This document shows positions 60,802-64,000 of a stretch of DNA of 64,000 nt, piece by piece. The stretch comes from CAKRJP01 sp963658085. GTDB lineage: Bacteria > Bacillota > Clostridia > Lachnospirales > Lachnospiraceae. The DNA is taken from the NCBI GenBank assembly GCA_963658085.1, contig CAVKOU010000003.1, forward strand, positions 1 to 64,000, read 5' to 3'. Position numbers and translations under genes: made by a program. The number at the start of each line of letters is the position of its first letter. The first letter of the stretch is position 1. The notes beneath the pieces were generated by a model, which was given only the letters and a program-made list of their open reading frames with translations, was not told the DNA's origin and did not search any database.

Positions 60802-62130
60802 CTACTGTATGAAATCCGTGGTGATATCACCGGCCAGATACTTCGGGTGATTTAAAATTTCATATTGATAATTGACGTTGGTATCCACACCTTCAATAAT
60901 GATTTCTCCCAAGGCACTTTGCATTTTCCGGATGGCCTCTTTTCTATTCTTTGCCCAAACACTGATTTTAGCCACCATAGAATCATAATAAGGCGGAATA
61001 GTATAGCCGCTGTAAATGGCCGAATCGATACGCACTCCCTTTCCTCCCGGCAAATGAAGCCCCGTGATGGTTCCCGGACAAGGTCTAAAATTTTCCTCCG
61101 GTTTTTCTGCATTGATCCGCACTTCTATGGAATGTCCGTGAAGATAAATATCCTCCTGGCGATAGCTCAATGGAAGTCCACCGGCAATACGAATCTGTTC
61201 TTTAATAAGATCCACACCTGTCACCCACTCTGTCACGGGATGCTCTACCTGGATTCTGGTATTCATTTCCATAAAATAAAAGGCACCGTTTTCTTCTAAG
61301 AGAAATTCGATGGTCCCGGCATTTTCGTAACCTGCTGCCTTTGCAGCATTTATTGCCGCCTCCCCCATTTCCTTTCGCTTCTTTTCGTCTAAAGCGACAG
61401 ATGGAGATTCCTCAATCAATTTCTGATGATTTCTCTGAATAGAACAATCCCTCTCTCCCAGCTGGATTACATTTCCAAAGGAGTCCGCTAATATCTGAAA
61501 CTCAATGTGTCTTGGTCCTGCAATAAAATGTTCCACATACATGGCATCATCTCCAAAGGCCTGTTTACTTTCTCTCTGAGCAACAGGGAATAATTCTTTA
61601 AACGCCTCCGGATTTTTCGCCATGCGCATGCCTTTTCCGCCACCGCCGGAAACTGCCTTGATCATCACAGGATAGATAGCCTTCTTTGCTTCTAATAGTC
61701 CCTCTTCTAATGTATAAACTGCATGATCGCTTCCGGGGATTACAGGAACCCCAGCCTCCAGCATGGTATTTCTTGCCGCCTGCTTATCTCCCAGATTTGC
61801 GATAACTTCTGACTTTGGTCCGATGAAGATAATCTTGCATTTTTCACAGAGTTTCGCAAATTTACTATTTTCGGACAAAAATCCAAATCCCGGATGAATG
61901 GCATCTGCACCGGAAATTATAGTAGCACTGATGATCTTTTCCATGGAAAGATAACTTTCTGCCAAAGCCGCAGGTCCAATACAGACAGCTTCATCCGCAA
62001 GCTTTGTATGAAGCGCCTCTTTGTCAGCCTCTGAATATACCGCCACAGTCTGGATTCCTATCTCCCTGCAAGCCCTAATGATACGAACCGCAATCTCCCC
62101 TCGGTTTGCAACCAATACCTTCCTTATCAT
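60802..62130 (-). CDS. accC: Acetyl-CoA carboxylase, biotin carboxylase subunit
   Basis: ATP-dependent carboxylation of biotin on AccB using bicarbonate. It is 442 residues from the ATG at 62130 (GGAG nine bases before); a TTG at 62157 would add nine residues and nearly touch fabZ. ATP-grasp fold with KVLVANRGEIAVRIIRACRE at the start, glycine-rich loop AVSGGGGKGMRMA, HIEFQILADSFGNVIQLGER, and FMEMNTRIQVEHPVTE. Normal length. Confidence 0.96.
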   Translation of the reverse strand: MIRKVLVANRGEIAVRIIRACREIGIQTVAVYSEADKEALHTKLADEAVCIGPAALAESYLSMEKIISATIISGADAIHPGFGFLSENSKFAKLCEKCKIIFIGPKSEVIANLGDKQAARNTMLEAGVPVIPGSDHAVYTLEEGLLEAKKAIYPVMIKAVSGGGGKGMRMAKNPEAFKELFPVAQRESKQAFGDDAMYVEHFIAGPRHIEFQILADSFGNVIQLGERDCSIQRNHQKLIEESPSVALDEKKRKEMGEAAINAAKAAGYENAGTIEFLLEENGAFYFMEMNTRIQVEHPVTEWVTGVDLIKEQIRIAGGLPLSYRQEDIYLHGHSIEVRINAEKPEENFRPCPGTITGLHLPGGKGVRIDSAIYSGYTIPPYYDSMVAKISVWAKNRKEAIRKMQSALGEIIIEGVDTNVNYQYEILNHPKYLAGDITTDFIQ

Positions 62131-62160
62131 CCAAAATCTCTCCTTATCAAAAATCAAACC

Positions 62161-62595
62161 TTATCCGATCATAAAGGTAAGCTCTGCCTTAAGCACGATC
62201 TTTTCATCGACTTTAGCAATAGCCTCCCCAATACCCAAAGGCCCTTTTTTCTTTATGATTCTTGTTTCTAACAAAAGTTTATCCCCGGGAACTACCTTTC
62301 CCTTAAACCGACATTTATCGATTCCGCCAAAATAGGCCGTTTTCCCCTTGTGTTCCGGTAGGGATAAGATTGCCACCGCTCCTGCCTGGGCCAAAGCTTC
62401 CACGATCAGAACCCCCGGCATTACCGGTTCTTTCGGAAAATGTCCCGCAAAAAAATCTTCCCGGTAGGTAACACATTTATAGCCAATGGCATATTCTCCC
62501 GGCACATAATCCTCGATGCCATCCAACAAAAGAAAGGGATGTCTGTGAGGAATAATCTCTTTAATCTGGTTGATATTCAAATGATTCATGTTCAT
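62161..62595 (-). CDS. fabZ: 3-hydroxyacyl-ACP dehydratase
   Basis: Dehydrates hydroxyacyl-ACP in fatty-acid elongation. It is 144 residues, hot-dog fold; PHRHPFLLLD at the start and the catalytic His in FFAGHFPKEPVMPGVLIVEA. Located between accB and accC, a standard order in Firmicutes fab clusters. Upstream spacer is repeat-rich. Confidence 0.97.
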   Translation of the reverse strand: MNMNHLNINQIKEIIPHRHPFLLLDGIEDYVPGEYAIGYKCVTYREDFFAGHFPKEPVMPGVLIVEALAQAGAVAILSLPEHKGKTAYFGGIDKCRFKGKVVPGDKLLLETRIIKKKGPLGIGEAIAKVDEKIVLKAELTFMIG

Positions 62596-62665
62596 TTACC
62601 TCTGTTTGATCCAAATTCAAATGCTTTCTAAATTCTATATGTTTTCTATTTGCCTTCTGTTTTTT

Positions 62666-62710
62666 CTATCTATTTTCTTTCTATCTATTTTCTTTCTATT
62701 TGTTTTCTTC
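62666..62710. repeat. 15-bp tandem repeat, three units
   Basis: CTATCTATTTTCTTT occurs twice in tandem (62666-62680, 62681-62695) and a third, diverged unit continues to 62710, overlapping the last codons of accB. On the coding strand the unit is purine-rich. Confidence 0.8.
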
Positions 62711-63208
62711 TGTTTGGATGATAAATAAATTCTGTCCATATTCCACGGCCTCTCCGTTTCCTACACAGATTTCTTTTATCACTCCATCATATTCTGCTTC
62801 GATCTCATTCATAAGCTTCATAGCTTCCACGATGGCCAGGGTCTGTCCCTTTTTCACAATATCCCCCACTTTTACAAAAGGTTCCTCTCCCTCAGCCGGA
62901 GCAACATAAAACACTCCTACCAATGGGGATTTTACTTCTGTTCCTGAAGCTTTTTCCTCTATCTCTTCCTTTGAAGCTTCCACTTTTTCTTGATAAAAAT
63001 CACGTTCTGTACGGAAGTTTTTCTCATACGGAACATTATTTTCTAATGAGGCATTCACTTCTTGGAAATATCCATTCTCTGCCTGAATTTTCTGTGGTTT
63101 GACAGCCTTACTCATTTTTATAGAGAAGTCTCCCTCTTTATAGCTAAAGCTTTCCAATCCCGATTCAGATACTTGCTCTACTAATTTCATTAATTGTTTA
63201 AATTCCAT
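62696..63208 (-). CDS. accB: Acetyl-CoA carboxylase biotin carboxyl carrier protein
   Basis: Carries biotin between carboxylase and transferase. It is 170 residues from the ATG at 63208 (AGGAAGGATTTGGAT before it); the frame upstream passes into an N gap and is not coding. Short N-terminal domain, a variable Glu-rich linker (about 55-95), and the biotinyl domain (about 98-170) with the modified Lys in VEAMKLMNEIEA. The last codons overlap a tandem repeat. Confidence 0.93.
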   Translation of the reverse strand: MEFKQLMKLVEQVSESGLESFSYKEGDFSIKMSKAVKPQKIQAENGYFQEVNASLENNVPYEKNFRTERDFYQEKVEASKEEIEEKASGTEVKSPLVGVFYVAPAEGEEPFVKVGDIVKKGQTLAIVEAMKLMNEIEAEYDGVIKEICVGNGEAVEYGQNLFIIQTEENK

Positions 63209-63227
63209 ATCCAAATCCTTCCTATAT

Positions 63228-63258
63228 NNNNNNNNNNNNNNNNNNNNNNNNNNNNNNN
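63228..63258. other. Assembly gap (31 N) inside a tandem-repeat spacer
   Basis: N run flanked on both sides by ATATARGAAGGATTTG / TATAGTAAGGATT-like units (coding strand), so the gap probably hides further copies of the repeat between fabF and accB. Confidence 0.9.
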
Positions 63259-63322
63259 AATCCTTACTATACAAATCCTTATTATATAAATCTGTCTATG
63301 TCACGCCGGAGCACTTCGACTT

Positions 63323-64000
63323 TTATGATTCCTGATACCGCTTGATAAGCATGGTAGCATTGTGCCCTCCAAATCCCAAAGAATTAGATAATGCATAATT
63401 GATTTCTTTTTCTACAGGAGTGTTGATTGCATAATTCAAATCACACTCCTCATCTGTTTCTTTGGTTCCTATGGTTTGATGGATATAGTTTTCCTCCAAG
63501 GATTTGGCAAGAACTGCAAACTCCACCCCACCTGCAGCGCCTAAGAGATGTCCCAGCATAGATTTTGTGGAATTGATCACTACGTCCTTTGCTGACTCAC
63601 CAAAGACTGCCTTTATGGCTCTGGTCTCAAACAGATCGTTATGATGAGTTCCGGTACCGTGGGCATTAATATAGTCCACCTGTTTTGGCGAAATTTTCGC
63701 CTCCCTCATAGCAAGCTCCATGGCTTTTGCCGCCCCACTTCCATCCTCACATGGCGAAGTAATGTGAAAGGCATCTGCCGTAGCTCCATATCCTACCACC
63801 TCGGCATAAATATGAGCTCCTCTTTTTTTTGCATGCTCCAGTTCCTCTAGAACTACTACGCCGGCTCCCTCGCCTAATACGAATCCACCCCGGTTCTTAT
63901 CAAAAGGAATCGATGCCCTCATCGGATCTGTCTCTTTTGTCAGAGCTGTAAGAGCCTGGAAGCCTGCCACTACCGTAGGAGTAATACAGCTTTCCGTTCC
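63323..64000 (-). CDS. fabF: 3-oxoacyl-ACP synthase II (N-terminal part beyond window)
   Basis: Condensing enzyme of fatty-acid elongation. The frame runs off the window edge; a GTG at 63970 is internal, since the codons before it read GTESCITP, which belongs to FabF. Visible C-terminal 225 residues include RASIPFDKNRGGFVLGEGAG, the catalytic His in YINAHGTGTHHNDLFE, the second His in STKSMLGHLLGAAGGVEF, and the end NSLGFGGHNATMLIKRY. It heads the visible fab/acc gene run. Confidence 0.95.
   Translation of the reverse strand, partial: GTESCITPTVVAGFQALTALTKETDPMRASIPFDKNRGGFVLGEGAGVVVLEELEHAKKRGAHIYAEVVGYGATADAFHITSPCEDGSGAAKAMELAMREAKISPKQVDYINAHGTGTHHNDLFETRAIKAVFGESAKDVVINSTKSMLGHLLGAAGGVEFAVLAKSLEENYIHQTIGTKETDEECDLNYAINTPVEKEINYALSNSLGFGGHNATMLIKRYQES

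Noticed and set aside
62596..63322. CRISPR-like array
   Set aside because: Repeats are 15 bp, directly tandem and without unique spacers; no cas genes are near.

Overview
The window looks like a chromosomal contig from an anaerobic, low-GC Firmicute, most likely a Lachnospiraceae-type Clostridium relative. The reasons are strong GGAGG ribosome sites, lipoprotein lipoboxes, a YesMN-type two-component pair, a BMP-type nucleoside ABC transporter, SipW-type signal peptidase, a fused AccD-AccA carboxyltransferase and pyrimidine-rich spacers. Almost all genes lie on the minus strand. The plus-strand exceptions are a kinase/regulator pair, pyrC, a broken nucleotidyltransferase-HEPN module and a carbonic anhydrase. 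Two runs of N (45311-45794 and 63228-63258) mark assembly gaps. No rRNA, tRNA, CRISPR array, phage or transposase gene was seen.

Layout. 1-5.6 kb: a sugar ABC importer (two permeases and a binding lipoprotein) divergent from a YesM/YesN-like sensor kinase and AraC-type regulator. 5.7-17.4 kb: a long nucleoside uptake and salvage operon, read from a BMP lipoprotein through a NupOPQ-like ABC transporter to uridine phosphorylase, deoxyribose-phosphate aldolase, cytidine deaminase, adenosine deaminase, phosphopentomutase, a YczE-like membrane protein, a Crp/Fnr regulator and purine nucleoside phosphorylase. It takes up nucleosides, strips the bases and feeds (deoxy)ribose phosphates into central metabolism. 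17.5-19.4 kb: a manganese (yybP-ykoY) riboswitch upstream of mntP and a cation antiporter. 19.4-26.4 kb: a hybrid histidine kinase, rRNA methyltransferases RlmD and RsmH, asparaginase and dihydroorotase.

26.4-38.5 kb is mixed. It holds a DUF4258/YgiT-zinc-finger toxin-antitoxin-like pair, a TPM/zinc-ribbon/SPFH module resembling Bacillus YdjGHI, a Na/phosphate symporter with a three-repeat PhoP box, a degraded MNT-HEPN module, TcdA, a cobalamin-riboswitch-controlled CbiK-like lipoprotein, a half-size EamA protein, carbonic anhydrase, signal peptidase and a TetR regulator. Two nested inverted-repeat elements of about 190-200 bp (32488-32676 and 38546-38743) share an internal architecture and are not explained by any gene.

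38.8-58.7 kb is one type IV pilus operon. Its first gene encodes an approximately 3260-residue protein that starts with a canonical class III prepilin signal, continues with about 40 GLUG-like GGIxGxN repeats and ends in fibronectin-III-like segments. Three minor-pilin-like genes, a major pilin, a small unknown protein, prepilin peptidase, PilC, a PilM-PilN fusion, PilO, PilB and PilT follow. I read this as a Gram-positive pilus with a giant pilin-anchored tip adhesin, and consider it the most interesting system here. 59-64 kb: a fatty-acid initiation cluster (fabF, accB, fabZ, accC, fused accDA).
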